A stretch of DNA of 64,000 nt from Vibrio fluminensis (GCF_015278125.1 NZ_JADILO010000018.1:1-64000), one strand, 5' to 3'. Shown: positions 7,610-17,118, numbered from the stretch's first letter. A program made the numbers and translations. Notes: a model not told the origin generated them from the letters alone.

Positions 7610-9088
7610 ATGTGGAATAGGCTAAACAAGTCGATGATGTTCTGCCAAATGATGTTTGGCTTGTCTTTCTACGGTGTCATGGTGATCTTGACTCGCTTCT
7701 TCCTAGAAGATCTAGGTTATAGTGAAGCGGATACTATGATGGTTGTAGGTGCATTCTCCTCAATCGGTCCACTATTCGCGATTGCGGGTGGCTTTATTGC
7801 CGATAAATTTTTAGGCGCATATCGTTCGCTCACTATTGCGTATTTAACTTTCGCTATTGGTTATCTGCTGCTAATCCTAGGTTCATCGGCAACGAATGTT
7901 CCAATGAGCTTAGTGGGTATTGCACTAGCAAGTTATGGACGTGGCCTCATGTCGCCATCATACCCTAGCCTGTACAAACGTACTTTTGCTTCTCAAGAAG
8001 ATTTTGAGAATGGCTATCCGGTGAACTACTCAGTGAACAACATCGGTGCACTGTTAGGTCAATACCTATTCCCTATGTTCGTACTTGTGATTGGCTTCCA
8101 CGGTAGCTTTACTCTATCTGCAGTAATGGCAACTTTGGCCTTGGTTACGCTAATCATCTTTAGAAAACCATTGGTCGGTGTCGCTGCAAATATCGATCAA
8201 AAACCGGTTGGCATTGCAAACTGGGTAGCATTTATCGCGCTATCTGCAGGCATGGTTGGCTTAGTATTCTTCATGTTCTCAAACATGGATATTGGTCAAA
8301 ACATCGTTTATGCGATTGGCGGAGCGGCAATCCTGTACTTCATCTCTTTGATGTTTAAGTCAGGTAAATCTGCAGCACTTAAGATGGGTACTATCCTTAT
8401 CATGACCGTGCTCACGACCTGTTTCTTCGTTTACTACGGTCAAATGATGACATCAATGACAATGGTAACGATCAACACCATGCGCGGCGATCTCTTTGGA
8501 TTCATTCCAATTGCTCCAGAAGCATCAATGGCGATGAACCCATTATGGTGTATTCTTGCCGGCCCAGTCATTTCCTACACATTCTCTAAACTTGAGAAGC
8601 GCGGTATTACATTGTCTACCGCGAGTAAGATTGGTATTGCGTTTATCTTTACTGCCATTGCATTTGGTATTCTGACCATGGCGGTAATGAATGTAGGTAC
8701 AGACGTCATTATTCGTCCAGAGACCTTCTTCGTGATCCATTTCTTCCAAGCGTTTGCGGAAGTTATTGTCGGTAGCTTGGTGGTTGCATTTATCTTGTCA
8801 GTCGCTCCAAAGCACATTGAGAACTTCTCAGTATCTCTGTTCTACATCGCGATGGCGCTAAGTGGCATTATTGGTGCGGTGTTCTCAACATCGATTGCCC
8901 TTGAAAAAGGTCAAGCAATTACCCAAGAAGTTGTTCAAACCGTTTATGGTGACTACTTCCAAATGCTGACAATTCTTGCAGTAGTGATGGTGGCAATTGC
9001 ATTTGTATCTTCGTTTATTATTCGTAAGATGTTAGAAAGTGCACAGCGCCATGAACCAGAATTGGTAGAAGCTGACGCAACAGCATAG
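7610..9088 (+). CDS. POT/PTR-family proton-coupled transporter
   Basis: 492 residues with 12 to 14 hydrophobic segments across its length. The signature GGFIADKFLGAYRSLTIAY after the second segment and FENGYPVNYSVNNIGALLG mark the proton-dependent oligopeptide (POT/PTR2) branch of the major facilitator superfamily. It should import di- or tripeptides or similar small solutes across the inner membrane. The PurR-like palindrome at 7481 suggests purine-linked control, which would be unusual for a peptide importer and might point to a nucleoside-like substrate. Single gene, closed by the terminator at 9103. Confidence 0.78.
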   Translation: MWNRLNKSMMFCQMMFGLSFYGVMVILTRFFLEDLGYSEADTMMVVGAFSSIGPLFAIAGGFIADKFLGAYRSLTIAYLTFAIGYLLLILGSSATNVPMSLVGIALASYGRGLMSPSYPSLYKRTFASQEDFENGYPVNYSVNNIGALLGQYLFPMFVLVIGFHGSFTLSAVMATLALVTLIIFRKPLVGVAANIDQKPVGIANWVAFIALSAGMVGLVFFMFSNMDIGQNIVYAIGGAAILYFISLMFKSGKSAALKMGTILIMTVLTTCFFVYYGQMMTSMTMVTINTMRGDLFGFIPIAPEASMAMNPLWCILAGPVISYTFSKLEKRGITLSTASKIGIAFIFTAIAFGILTMAVMNVGTDVIIRPETFFVIHFFQAFAEVIVGSLVVAFILSVAPKHIENFSVSLFYIAMALSGIIGAVFSTSIALEKGQAITQEVVQTVYGDYFQMLTILAVVMVAIAFVSSFIIRKMLESAQRHEPELVEADATA

Positions 9089-9102
9089 GCACAAAATAAT
9101 AG

Positions 9103-9132
9103 AAAGCCCCAGCACAATGTCTGGGGCTTTTT
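9103..9132 (+). terminator. Terminator after the POT transporter
   Basis: AAAGCCCCAG / CTGGGGCTTT stem with loop CACAATGT followed by TT, 14 bp after the stop. Confidence 0.85.
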
Positions 9133-9205
9133 GCATAAGGGTGAAAATGTTCACAAAACCTTATTAGAATTTATCTCATTCTGTTCGGTGCTAGCGAAAA
9201 CAGAA

Positions 9206-9562
9206 TTAATCACGCTCTCTTGCGCGGTATTCGTAACTTAGACTAATCACTGGTTGATAAGCAATTGCCCCTTCGCTGGTCACGATTTCTTCAATCTGAA
9301 CTTGTGAGTTAAGGATCTCGAACGAATTTACGTCGACCAAGTCGTTACTATTCCAAGAAACATTTCTGCTTAACTCTAAAGATCCCATACGATTGACATC
9401 CACTATCATCATTCGTCCTGATTCTAGCGCTGCAGCTTTCGAATCGTATGCGTTCCCTGACATTGTACTTGATTGCATTACCGTAGAGTATGAACCACTT
9501 GTGCCGGCCATTGCTACAGAACTGAATAAAAGAACACTTGCTACACTGGCTAATTTAATCAT
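9206..9562 (-). CDS. DUF3316-like exported protein
   Basis: 118 residues with a clear signal peptide (MIKLASVASVLLFSSVAMA). The mature part is Ser/Asn-rich, has no Cys, and contains SKAAALESGRMMIVDVNRM followed by beta-rich segments ending in VISLSYEYRARERD. This matches the DUF3316 family of small periplasmic vibrio proteins as I remember it; no function is known. AAAGGAGA precedes the ATG by five bases. Convergent with the POT transporter gene. Confidence 0.68.
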   Translation of the reverse strand: MIKLASVASVLLFSSVAMAGTSGSYSTVMQSSTMSGNAYDSKAAALESGRMMIVDVNRMGSLELSRNVSWNSNDLVDVNSFEILNSQVQIEEIVTSEGAIAYQPVISLSYEYRARERD

Positions 9563-9984
9563 AATTATCTCCTTTACTTACCAAAGTTCGGACTCCCTCA
9601 CTGCTGCCCGAATACCTAAATAGTACGTTAGAGAAGACCCAATTGGTTTTGAATAAATTGCACGTGTTGAACAATTTTTTTGACCATCACCCATTTTCCA
9701 TCTGTATCGATTTGATTAACAAAGCTTGGTCTAAATTCTGCTTATCACCTAAACAAGATGATTTATAACGGTTAATTTTATTCGCGAAGAAAACAATCTT
9801 AATCCTGTCAGCATTCTGTTTAGAGCGGATTGTTATATCGATGAACTAAATTCTTCTTAAAAAAAGATGAAGATTTCTGCAAGAAAAAGGATGGACTGGG
9901 TAAATTTCGCGTCATTTTCACAACTCATGCATTTGTGATTAATTCCTGCTATGATTCGCGCCCAACTAAATCAAGGGTGCTAGC
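9563..9984. other. 422-bp intergenic region, no gene seen
   Basis: A/T-rich sequence between divergent genes. It must hold both promoters. I found no convincing reading frame, RNA gene or palindrome; a short imperfect pairing of AATTCTTCTT with AGATGAAGATTT near 9850 is the only local structure noted. Confidence 0.4.
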
Positions 9985-10185
9985 ATGAACCGTAAAAAGC
10001 GTATTAACCAAATTTTGAAATCAAAACAAAAGAAGGCGAATGCGAAACTGCATAACAGCAATAAGCCTCGCTATATCTCGAAGGCTGAGCGCGCTAAAAT
10101 GGAAGCTGAGGCGCAACAAGATAACGTGATTATTGACGCTCAAGAAACAGAAATCACCGAGCAGCCAGCACAAGACAACGCTTAA
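9985..10185 (+). CDS. DUF2986-like small basic/acidic protein
   Basis: 66 residues. The first 40 are strongly basic (MNRKKRINQILKSKQKKANAKL), the tail is acidic and Gln/Glu-rich. The Lys-rich opening fits the DUF2986 family found in Vibrio and Shewanella. There is no signal or membrane segment. Nucleic-acid or ribosome binding is a guess from charge alone. AGGGTG precedes the ATG. Confidence 0.6.
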   Translation: MNRKKRINQILKSKQKKANAKLHNSNKPRYISKAERAKMEAEAQQDNVIIDAQETEITEQPAQDNA

Positions 10186-10194
10186 TTCATCGTT

Positions 10195-10221
10195 CAGCCT
10201 CTCGCATGTGCGCAGAGGCTG
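10195..10221. other. Intergenic stem-loop
   Basis: CAGCCTCT / AGAGGCTG with an inner CGCATGTGCGC that pairs further; outer bases TTCAT/ATGAA extend it. It lies just after the DUF2986-like gene and before the convergent NYN gene, without a T-run, so a terminator role is only possible. Confidence 0.4.
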
Positions 10222-10291
10222 TATGAATACCAGTTGGTAAGCTAATTAGAAACTATCTAACTCTTGATTCTCTCCAGCGACCTCCGCATGG

Positions 10292-10774
10292 TCACGATCT
10301 CTTCAAGAGTAGCCTTTCATCAATGGCGATATAGTTATCACAGACATCAACCAAACTTTGCGCGGTCAAATCTGGTACTGAGTAAACATTAACTCTAGTA
10401 TTAAAACGTTGTTGCACCCTTTCCACCAGCATTTCAAAATCGCCATCGCCTGACAATAGGATCACACGGTCAACATCAGAGGCAGCTTCATAAACATCTA
10501 ATGCAATACCTACATCCCAATCGCCTTTAGCACTGCCGTCCATACGCTGGATTAGCGGCTTTAGACAAACCTTAAAACCAATACCACGCAAAATATGGTG
10601 AAACTGACGCTGTTTTGGGTCTTGCGATGCAATTGCATACGCGTTTGCACTTACAATATCAAATTCTTGGCTTACTTGAGCCCAAAATTTATTGTAATCA
10701 AAGTTCGCTTGATAGCGTTGTTTAGTTGTGTAGTAGATGTTTTGTACATCGACGAAAATCGCCACTTTTTCCAT
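10292..10774 (-). CDS. NYN-domain (LabA-like) predicted nuclease
   Basis: 160 residues forming one NYN/PIN-like domain. The acidic residues expected to hold Mg2+ are present in AIFVDVQN, GDWDVGIALD and LLSGDGDFEML. NYN proteins are single-strand RNA-cleaving nucleases by fold; the substrate of this class is not established. The frame opens at TTG 10795, but ATG 10774 (MEKVAIFVDV) begins the domain and is preferred. Convergent with the DUF2986-like gene. Confidence 0.78.
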   Translation of the reverse strand: MEKVAIFVDVQNIYYTTKQRYQANFDYNKFWAQVSQEFDIVSANAYAIASQDPKQRQFHHILRGIGFKVCLKPLIQRMDGSAKGDWDVGIALDVYEAASDVDRVILLSGDGDFEMLVERVQQRFNTRVNVYSVPDLTAQSLVDVCDNYIAIDERLLLKRS

Positions 10775-10899
10775 GGGTAGTATTCTCTGATTCAATTCGA
10801 CGTTATTTTAACAGTCTTATCTACGTCACGCACGGCTCTCTACCCAAGCAAGGCAAGTGAGGCAATCATTATGACTGCCTCACTTGATTCTATCGATAA

Positions 10900-12024
10900 C
10901 TAACTCGCATCCCTACCCCACTGTTCTGGCTCTGGGTATTTATGAATAATTTGCTTAAGATATTCTTGTTTAAGCCGCAACGCATCAACGCAAAGTGCAT
11001 CCAATTTACCTTGCTGGACCATTTTCTCGAGTTCAAGCAAGGCGGCGGTGACTGAGCACGCTTGTTTATAACTTCTGTGCGTTGTCATTGAATCAAAAAT
11101 ATTGGCAACCGTCACAATACGTGCGGCCAAAGGCACTTCTTCTTGACTGAAACCATAGGGGTAACCGCTACCATCCAGATACTCATACTGGAATCGCATA
11201 ATTTGATTGAGCAACGTAATACTTGGGTGATTTGGATTACCGACTGACGAAACAATTTCATCCATCAACTTGATGCCATTATCGATATGCGAGCGAGCAG
11301 ACATCAGCTGCTGAGGTTCAAAGCGATTTGTGTCACAAATTAATGTGTCGGGTAACAGAGTTTTGCCTATGTCGTGGATTTGAGAAAAAGCAGCAATTGC
11401 ATCTACCTGCTCATCATCCAAGTGACGATGATCCGCAACGTACTCAGCGATCAGCTTAGTGTAAGCACGCATGCGTCGACCATGGTAGTACGAATCACGG
11501 CAATAGACCGTGCTACCCGTTCTTAGCCGATCAGCGAACTCAACAATGGTGTTAACCACCTGGCTATGTGATTCAACTGCGAACTGCAGCATTTCTATGT
11601 ATGGAGCGAGCGAGAGTAACGATTTGCTATCAAACACATTTGGCTCATAGGCATTTAAGAACACAAAGCCACTGAAACGATGGTTTTGAAAACAGGGAAT
11701 CGCCGCCGAAGAGCGGTAACCTTTGTGCCGCAAAAATGCCAAGCGGTCACAGTGAGTCAAATAAGCTAAATCATCAATGATACGCGGAACACCCATAGCC
11801 GCCGAACGCTTTAGATGATCAAGTTTACTCAATCGCTTTTCATGATGTAATTCACTCCAAAGCTGAAACTCACTGTCAGCATAAGTCACTAGAGTGTCTT
11901 TTTCTCGATTATATTTAGCGTACGAGACTCTCGCGATTTTCGGCGCGTGGGCATGCATACGGTGCATTAACTGCTGTAACTGCTGATTAAGCGGTTTTGC
12001 GGTTTGAAAATAGTGATTGTTCAT
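10900..12024 (-). CDS. HD-GYP domain protein with variant metal site
   Basis: 374 residues. The N-terminal half (about 30-165) looks like a GAF-type sensor; the C-terminal half is HD-GYP with HDIGKTLLPDTLI, a further His in SARSHIDNG and DGSGYPYG. HD-GYP enzymes hydrolyse cyclic di-GMP. The tandem His of the usual HHExxDGxGYP motif is replaced by QYE in FQYEYLDGSGYP, so one metal-binding site is altered and activity may be reduced or lost. ATG 12024 has AGGGGA six bases upstream and is preferred over GTG 12039. Monocistronic. Confidence 0.82.
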   Translation of the reverse strand: MNNHYFQTAKPLNQQLQQLMHRMHAHAPKIARVSYAKYNREKDTLVTYADSEFQLWSELHHEKRLSKLDHLKRSAAMGVPRIIDDLAYLTHCDRLAFLRHKGYRSSAAIPCFQNHRFSGFVFLNAYEPNVFDSKSLLSLAPYIEMLQFAVESHSQVVNTIVEFADRLRTGSTVYCRDSYYHGRRMRAYTKLIAEYVADHRHLDDEQVDAIAAFSQIHDIGKTLLPDTLICDTNRFEPQQLMSARSHIDNGIKLMDEIVSSVGNPNHPSITLLNQIMRFQYEYLDGSGYPYGFSQEEVPLAARIVTVANIFDSMTTHRSYKQACSVTAALLELEKMVQQGKLDALCVDALRLKQEYLKQIIHKYPEPEQWGRDAS

Positions 12025-12239
12025 CTTATTCCCCTGCACTTAGCTCACTAAGCACATTGAGCAAAGAATCAACATTCGCAGAAATACCTCTGAGCGGAGG
12101 TCTCAATCCTTCTTACGAATGTCGCACATACCGATATATCTTATCTTTCAAACATACAAAACAACCGCTGGTTTCAGCCAGCAGAAATGGTGAAAATTCG
12201 TTCATCTCGTGATCACTATCAAATAGCGCAGTCGCTTGA

Positions 12240-13016
12240 TTAGTGCTTGATATTAAACCAATCCAATTTTTCATGCAGGGAAGTCACACTACCCACCACA
12301 ATTAAAGCAGGACTTTGTGCTTGTTTCGCTAGATTAGGCAGTTGCGCTAAATTACCACGAAAAACACGCTGTTCACGACGAGTGCCATTCTCGATTATCG
12401 CGCAAGGCATATCTTCGGCTATACCGTGAGTAATTAATTTATCGGCAATGTAACCACTTTGCTTTAGACCCATGTAGAAAACCAAGGTTGAATTCGACTG
12501 GGCTGCCGCCTGCCAATCAATTTCTTTACCATCTTTTTGCACATGCCCAGTAATAAATTGCACCGCTTGGGCGTGGTCTCGATGTGTCAATGGGATACCC
12601 GCATACGCTGTCGCCCCTGCTGCAGCGGTGATGCCCGGTACCACCTCAAAGCGAACACCTTGCTCGGCAAGCGTTTCAAGCTCTTCGCCACCGCGACCAA
12701 AGATAAATGAGTCGCCTCCTTTAAGGCGAACGACACGCTTACCTTCTAAAGCTTTGTCGACCAAAATTTGATTAATTTGATCTTGTGGCACGCAGTGATA
12801 ATCCAATTTTTTGCCCACATAAATCATCTCAGCCTTCTCATTCGCTAGTGCGAGAATTTCTGGTGATACCAGACGGTCATACACCACGACCTGCGCTTGC
12901 TGGATCACGCGGTAACCTTTAACGGTTAACAAGTCAGGATCACCAGGACCTGCGCCTACTAGAGATACAAAACCTTGAGCGAGCGATGCTTGAGTAGAAA
13001 TTAAAGTGGTCGTCAT
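12240..13016 (-). CDS. cobA: Uroporphyrinogen-III C-methyltransferase (SUMT)
   Basis: 258 residues, the length of stand-alone SUMT. It methylates uroporphyrinogen III twice to precorrin-2, the first step toward sirohaem. [47 protein letters not shown] and [21 protein letters not shown] are the family motifs. ATG 13016 (MTTTLIST) has AGG eight bases upstream; the longer frame to 13058 has no support. It is the last gene of nirBDC-cobA, so it supplies sirohaem to NirB; the dehydrogenase/chelatase step is not encoded here. Confidence 0.93.
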   Translation of the reverse strand: MTTTLISTQASLAQGFVSLVGAGPGDPDLLTVKGYRVIQQAQVVVYDRLVSPEILALANEKAEMIYVGKKLDYHCVPQDQINQILVDKALEGKRVVRLKGGDSFIFGRGGEELETLAEQGVRFEVVPGITAAAGATAYAGIPLTHRDHAQAVQFITGHVQKDGKEIDWQAAAQSNSTLVFYMGLKQSGYIADKLITHGIAEDMPCAIIENGTRREQRVFRGNLAQLPNLAKQAQSPALIVVGSVTSLHEKLDWFNIKH

Positions 13017-13095
13017 TGCGATACCTATCTCGAAAAATTTGGTTATAAAAAGTGCCACTTAAAACGGTTAAATAAGAACTTGTTATAGCCAAACT

Positions 13096-13115
13096 GCCCC
13101 GCACTACAGCGGGGC
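13096..13115 (-). other. Intercistronic stem-loop between nirC and cobA
   Basis: GCCCCGC, loop ACTACA, GCGGGGC, in the gap between nirC and cobA. No T-run follows on the minus strand. It could slow 3' decay of nirBDC mRNA or cause partial termination before cobA. Confidence 0.5.
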
Positions 13116-13124
13116 GGCTTAGGA

Positions 13125-13976
13125 TTATTTGCTTAGCGCAGGCTCAGTGTTGAATTCTGCGTCAGCTTCAACTTCTAGACCTTTTGCGGTTTTAGCGTGA
13201 GTTAGATATAGCGGGACACAAGTAAATAGCAAACCACCAACAATGTTACCTAAGATCGTTGGGATTAGATTGTAGTTCAGCCAAGTTGCGATACCAAAGT
13301 CAGCACCTAACATCATGCCAAGTGGAAATAGGAACATGTTAACTACAGCGTGTTCGAATACGAGTGCGAAGAAGATAAAGATTGGCAACCACATTGCGGC
13401 AATTTTGCCCGCTACAGTGCGCGCGGTCATGTTACCGATCACGCCTAAACAAACCATCAGGTTACATAGAATGCCGCGCACAAAGCAGGTGATCCAACCG
13501 TCCATGCCTAGGTTTTCAAAACCCACGGTACGTGCCGTTGAAACTTTAATAAACGTTTGGCCAACTGCGTTAGGCTCTGCGCTAAAGTTCATGGTCAAAG
13601 AAAGAGCGATCAAAAAAGCCACTATCAAGGAACCAATTAGGTTACCTAAGCCAACGAGTCCCCAACAGCGAAGAACACGTCCCCAAGTGATGCCAGGGCG
13701 ATCATCGAACTTAGCTAAAGGGGCAAGGCCAAATACACCCGTTACTAAGTCATAACCCATTAGGCTTAGGATACAAAAGCCCACTGGGAAGACCAATGCA
13801 CCAACAATACCAATACCGGTTTGGGTGATGGTTGTAATCGCTACCACGACCGCTAATGACAAAATGATCCCTGCCATCGTGCCACGCAGAATCAAGTCTC
13901 GGGTCGAGGTTCGGACCTTAGTTTCGCCCGTCGCTATCATAGTTTGGACAAATTCAGCTGGTTTTAAGTAAGACAT
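13125..13976 (-). CDS. nirC: Nitrite channel of the formate/nitrite (FNT) family
   Basis: 283 residues, six membrane segments. FNT features are LMGYDLVTGVFGLAP, the central FEHAVVNMFLFPLGMM with its conserved His, and GNIVGGLLF. NirC moves nitrite (and possibly nitrous acid) across the inner membrane. Two adjacent ATGs (13979 and 13976) follow GGAGAG; spacing favours 13976. Placed between nirD and cobA in a co-directional run. Confidence 0.9.
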   Translation of the reverse strand: MSYLKPAEFVQTMIATGETKVRTSTRDLILRGTMAGIILSLAVVVAITTITQTGIGIVGALVFPVGFCILSLMGYDLVTGVFGLAPLAKFDDRPGITWGRVLRCWGLVGLGNLIGSLIVAFLIALSLTMNFSAEPNAVGQTFIKVSTARTVGFENLGMDGWITCFVRGILCNLMVCLGVIGNMTARTVAGKIAAMWLPIFIFFALVFEHAVVNMFLFPLGMMLGADFGIATWLNYNLIPTILGNIVGGLLFTCVPLYLTHAKTAKGLEVEADAEFNTEPALSK

Positions 13977-14014
13977 CATGTCTCTCCAAAAAGTTAAATT
14001 AAAATTGAATAGTG

Positions 14015-14065
14015 AAAGGCTCCCTACTCTCGTCCTGTGTCCCCCGCCAAGGGTAGGAAGCCTTT
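14015..14065 (-). other. Imperfect hairpin between nirD and nirC
   Basis: AAAGGCTCCCTAC can pair, with mismatches, with GGGTAGGAAGCCTTT across a C-rich loop. It lies inside the operon and may adjust the ratio of nirBD to nirC mRNA; not tested. Confidence 0.4.
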
Positions 14066-14095
14066 AAGCTATTGAATCTTTGTTAACTGATTTGA

Positions 14096-14419
14096 CTAAG
14101 CTGTGATTTCCACTTCACCGCCCATCACACGAGCTTGGTAAGCTTTGACACTAAAACGCTCATCTTCCATACATTGTCCCGTTACTAGGTTGAAGCGCTG
14201 CTTCTTAAGAGGACTTGCTACCCAAAGTTCGCCTTGGTGCTGACAAATCAATCCGCGTGACAACACATTTGATTGGAAGAACGGATCGGTGTTACTAATT
14301 GCAAACACTTCTTCCGCTTCGGTTGGACGAAAAACCGCAACTTGCTGACCTTCCACTAGCGCACACACGCCTGTTCCCGGAACGATATCGCTGATATGAC
14401 AGATTTTTTCAAATGACAT
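14096..14419 (-). CDS. nirD: Nitrite reductase small subunit
   Basis: 107 residues with the Rieske-like fold of NirD; the Cys ligands of true Rieske clusters are absent apart from isolated Cys, as is normal in this family. ALVEGQQVAVFR, CQHQGELWVASPLKKQRFNL and CMEDERFSVKAY follow the family. Pairs with NirB in the cytosol to reduce nitrite to ammonia with NADH. Starts 12 bp after the nirB stop. Confidence 0.92.
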   Translation of the reverse strand: MSFEKICHISDIVPGTGVCALVEGQQVAVFRPTEAEEVFAISNTDPFFQSNVLSRGLICQHQGELWVASPLKKQRFNLVTGQCMEDERFSVKAYQARVMGGEVEITA

Positions 14420-14431
14420 AATTGACCTACC

Positions 14432-16993
14432 TTAATCTGCAACTGCTACATGAAGAATGTCGCCTTTCACTTCCGGGTGTTTTTCCGTGAAGGTGGCTGG
14501 ACGGTGCTGTTCGCGCTCTGCGACGAACATTACGTTATCATCACGCTTATCTGAGTTAATGAAATGAGCAAAACGAGTCAGTTGCGATGGTTCATTGATG
14601 GTCGCTGTCCACTCACATTCGAAGTCATCCACCAATTTCGCCACATCTGCTTCAAGTTGAGCATTGATGCCTAACTTGTCATTTGTGATGACTTCACGCA
14701 GGTAGTCAACGCCACCTTCCATGTTTTCCATCCAAACCGAAGTGCGCTGTAGTGGCGCGGCAGTACGGATGTAGAACATCATGAAACGGTCAATGTATTT
14801 GATTAGAGTCTCTTGATCTAAGTCGCTAGCTAATAAGTCTGCGTGACGAGGTTTCATACCACCGTTACCACATACGTACATATTCCAGCCTGCATCGGTT
14901 GCGATAATGCCAAGGTCTTTACCTTGTGCTTCCGCACACTCACGAGTACAACCCGAGACGCCAAACTTCATCTTGTGCGGTGTACGGATACCTTTGTAGC
15001 GATTTTCAATATCTGATCCTAAGCCAACAGAATCTTGTACGCCGTAACGGCACCAAGTTGAACCTACACAGGTTTTCGCCATGCGCAGTGCTTTTGCATA
15101 GGCTTGACCCGTTTCAAAGCCGGCTTCAATCAACTTGCGCCAGATTTCCGGAAGGTCATCTTTTTGTGCACCAAACAGACCAATACGCTGCGCGCCCGTC
15201 ACTTTGGTGTATAGACTGTATTCTTCGGCAACTTTTGCTAGTACGCCCAACGCTTGTGGCGTCACTTCACCGCCTGCCATACGTGGGATCACTGAGTAAG
15301 TGCCGTCTTTTTGGATATTGCCAAGGAAGTTATCGTTGGTGTCGTGCAGTTTAACCAATTGCGGCTTAAGGATGTGTTCACCCCAGCAAGAAGCAAGGAT
15401 TGATCCTGCCAATGGCTTACAAACTTCACAACCATAACCTTTGCCGTACTTTTCTAATAGTTCGTCAAAGGTTTTAATCTCTTCAATACGAATCAGATGG
15501 AACAACTCTTGGCGTGAGTAAGCAAAGTGCTCACACACATCGTTTTTCACTTCAATGCCAGATTTTGCAAGTTCGGCATTTAACACTGAAGTCACTAGAG
15601 GAATACAACCACCACAACCCGTACCTGCGCCGGTCACCGCTTTGATGTCCGCAAGCGTATGATTGCCATCCGCAACAGCTTGAGCAATTTTGCCTTTAGT
15701 CACATCAAAACATGAACAAATGACAGCGCTCTCTGGCAGAGCATCCGCGCCAAGTGCAGGTTTTTCAGCACCAGCGTGCGCTGGAAGAATCAACGCATCT
15801 GGATGCTCAGGTAAGTCAATTTCATTGAGCATAAGTTGCAGCAAGTCACCATAGTCAGCGGTATCGCCAACCATAACGGCACCAAGCAACTTCTTATTAT
15901 CTTCAGAAACGATCAGTCGCTTGTAAACTTCTTGCTCTTCATTCTGATATACATAGCTCTTACAGCCAGGCGTACGACCATTCGCATCACCGATTGAACC
16001 CACCTTCACACCCAGTAGCTTCAACTTGGCTGACATGTCCGCACCTTCAAAAGTGCTGTCGCTGTTGCCTAGCAAATGGTCAACCGCAACCGTCGCCATT
16101 TTATAGCCCGGCGCGACCAAACCGTAAAACATGCCGTTCCACGATGCACATTCACCAATTGCATAAATGTCTTGATCGGACGTTTGACAGTGATCGTTAA
16201 TCGCAATACCGCCACGAGGCGCGATTTCTAGTTCCATCTGGCGAGCGAGTTTATCTTGCGGGCGAATACCCGCCGAGAAAACAATAAAATCCGTCTCAAG
16301 CTCAGTACCATCGGCAAAACGCATCACATTGCGTGCATCTTTGCCATCTGCAGTGATCTCTAGCGTGTTCTTACTAGTGTGGACGTTGACGCCCATACGC
16401 TCAATCTTTTGACGCAGTTGATTACCACCCGCTTGATCAAGCTGCTCTGCCATCAGTTTTGGCGCGAACTCAACGACATGCGTTTCCATGCCCAATGCTT
16501 TCAGTGCACCAGCCGCTTCTAAGCCAAGCAGACCGCCGCCAATGACGACACCTGATTTGCTCTTTTTCGCAGTTGCTTCAATGGCTTTAAGATCTTCGAT
16601 GGTGCGGTATACAAAACAGTCCTTGCTTTCATTACCTTTGATAGCGGGTACAAAAGGGTATGAACCTGTCGCAAGAACAAGCTTGTCGTATTGAATCTCA
16701 CGACCAGAAGAAGAGTAAACAGTGCGATTTTGACGGCTGATATTGATCGCACGCTCGCCTAGTAGAACTTGAATGCCATGTTTCTCATAGAAGCCCTCTT
16801 TGACCAATGAGAGTTCTTGAGCAGTGTGATGAGAGAAGTAAGAAGAAAGGTGGACACGGTCATAGGCGACACGCCGTTCCTCACAGAAAACCGTTACCTC
16901 AACATTTGAGATATCTGTTTTCTCAACGAGATCTTCGATAAAGCGGTGTCCTACCATGCCATTACCGACGACCACTAGCTTGAGCTTGCTCAT
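14432..16993 (-). CDS. nirB: NADH-dependent nitrite reductase large subunit
   Basis: 853 residues. In order: FAD/NAD-binding oxidoreductase (VVVGNGMVGHRF at the start, GGGLLGLEAAGALK for NAD), a BFD-like [2Fe-2S] region with CSCFDVTKGK and GTGCGGC, a ferredoxin-like half domain, and the sirohaem/[4Fe-4S] domain with TCVGSTWCRYG and GVSGCTRECAEA. It reduces nitrite to ammonium by six electrons. ATG 16993 has GGA seven bases upstream; the frame to 17035 is not needed. First gene of nirBDC-cobA; upstream FNR and NarP-like sites indicate anaerobic, nitrate/nitrite-induced expression. Confidence 0.95.
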   Translation of the reverse strand: MSKLKLVVVGNGMVGHRFIEDLVEKTDISNVEVTVFCEERRVAYDRVHLSSYFSHHTAQELSLVKEGFYEKHGIQVLLGERAINISRQNRTVYSSSGREIQYDKLVLATGSYPFVPAIKGNESKDCFVYRTIEDLKAIEATAKKSKSGVVIGGGLLGLEAAGALKALGMETHVVEFAPKLMAEQLDQAGGNQLRQKIERMGVNVHTSKNTLEITADGKDARNVMRFADGTELETDFIVFSAGIRPQDKLARQMELEIAPRGGIAINDHCQTSDQDIYAIGECASWNGMFYGLVAPGYKMATVAVDHLLGNSDSTFEGADMSAKLKLLGVKVGSIGDANGRTPGCKSYVYQNEEQEVYKRLIVSEDNKKLLGAVMVGDTADYGDLLQLMLNEIDLPEHPDALILPAHAGAEKPALGADALPESAVICSCFDVTKGKIAQAVADGNHTLADIKAVTGAGTGCGGCIPLVTSVLNAELAKSGIEVKNDVCEHFAYSRQELFHLIRIEEIKTFDELLEKYGKGYGCEVCKPLAGSILASCWGEHILKPQLVKLHDTNDNFLGNIQKDGTYSVIPRMAGGEVTPQALGVLAKVAEEYSLYTKVTGAQRIGLFGAQKDDLPEIWRKLIEAGFETGQAYAKALRMAKTCVGSTWCRYGVQDSVGLGSDIENRYKGIRTPHKMKFGVSGCTRECAEAQGKDLGIIATDAGWNMYVCGNGGMKPRHADLLASDLDQETLIKYIDRFMMFYIRTAAPLQRTSVWMENMEGGVDYLREVITNDKLGINAQLEADVAKLVDDFECEWTATINEPSQLTRFAHFINSDKRDDNVMFVAEREQHRPATFTEKHPEVKGDILHVAVAD

Positions 16994-17055
16994 AATCTTT
17001 TCCAGTTTTATTTGGTATCTGAGCAAGATTTTCATTTATGAAGAAAAATTAATAC

Positions 17056-17069
17056 ATGATGTAAATCAA
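17056..17069 (-). promoter_or_regulatory. FNR box of the nirB promoter
   Basis: ATGATGTAAATCAA (TTGATTTACATCAT on the coding strand) matches the FNR consensus TTGAT-N4-ATCAA in nine of ten positions. Its centre is about 70 bp before the nirB start, so a class II position near -41.5 is possible. Confidence 0.8.
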
Positions 17070-17083
17070 TTACTAATTTAAAC

Positions 17084-17118
17084 TACCCCAAAGGGGTATA
17101 AGTACTACTTAAGGGGTA
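17084..17118 (-). promoter_or_regulatory. Two NarP/NarL-type palindromes upstream of nirB
   Basis: TACTACTTAAGGGGTA (17103-17118) has two consensus heptamers (TACYNMT) as an inverted 7-2-7 pair, the arrangement preferred by NarP. TACCCCAAAGGGGTA (17084-17098) is a second palindrome, one base shorter. The latter is centred about 28 bp upstream of the FNR box centre, the same distance as in the E. coli nirB promoter (-69.5 and -41.5). Confidence 0.7.

Noticed and set aside
12040..12239. Riboswitch or small RNA upstream of the HD-GYP gene
   Set aside because: Only a short ACCTC/GAGGT pairing was seen; not enough to support a structured RNA.
14926..15354. Plus-strand frame opposite nirB
   Set aside because: Antisense to a conserved sirohaem domain; no known family and no start signal.
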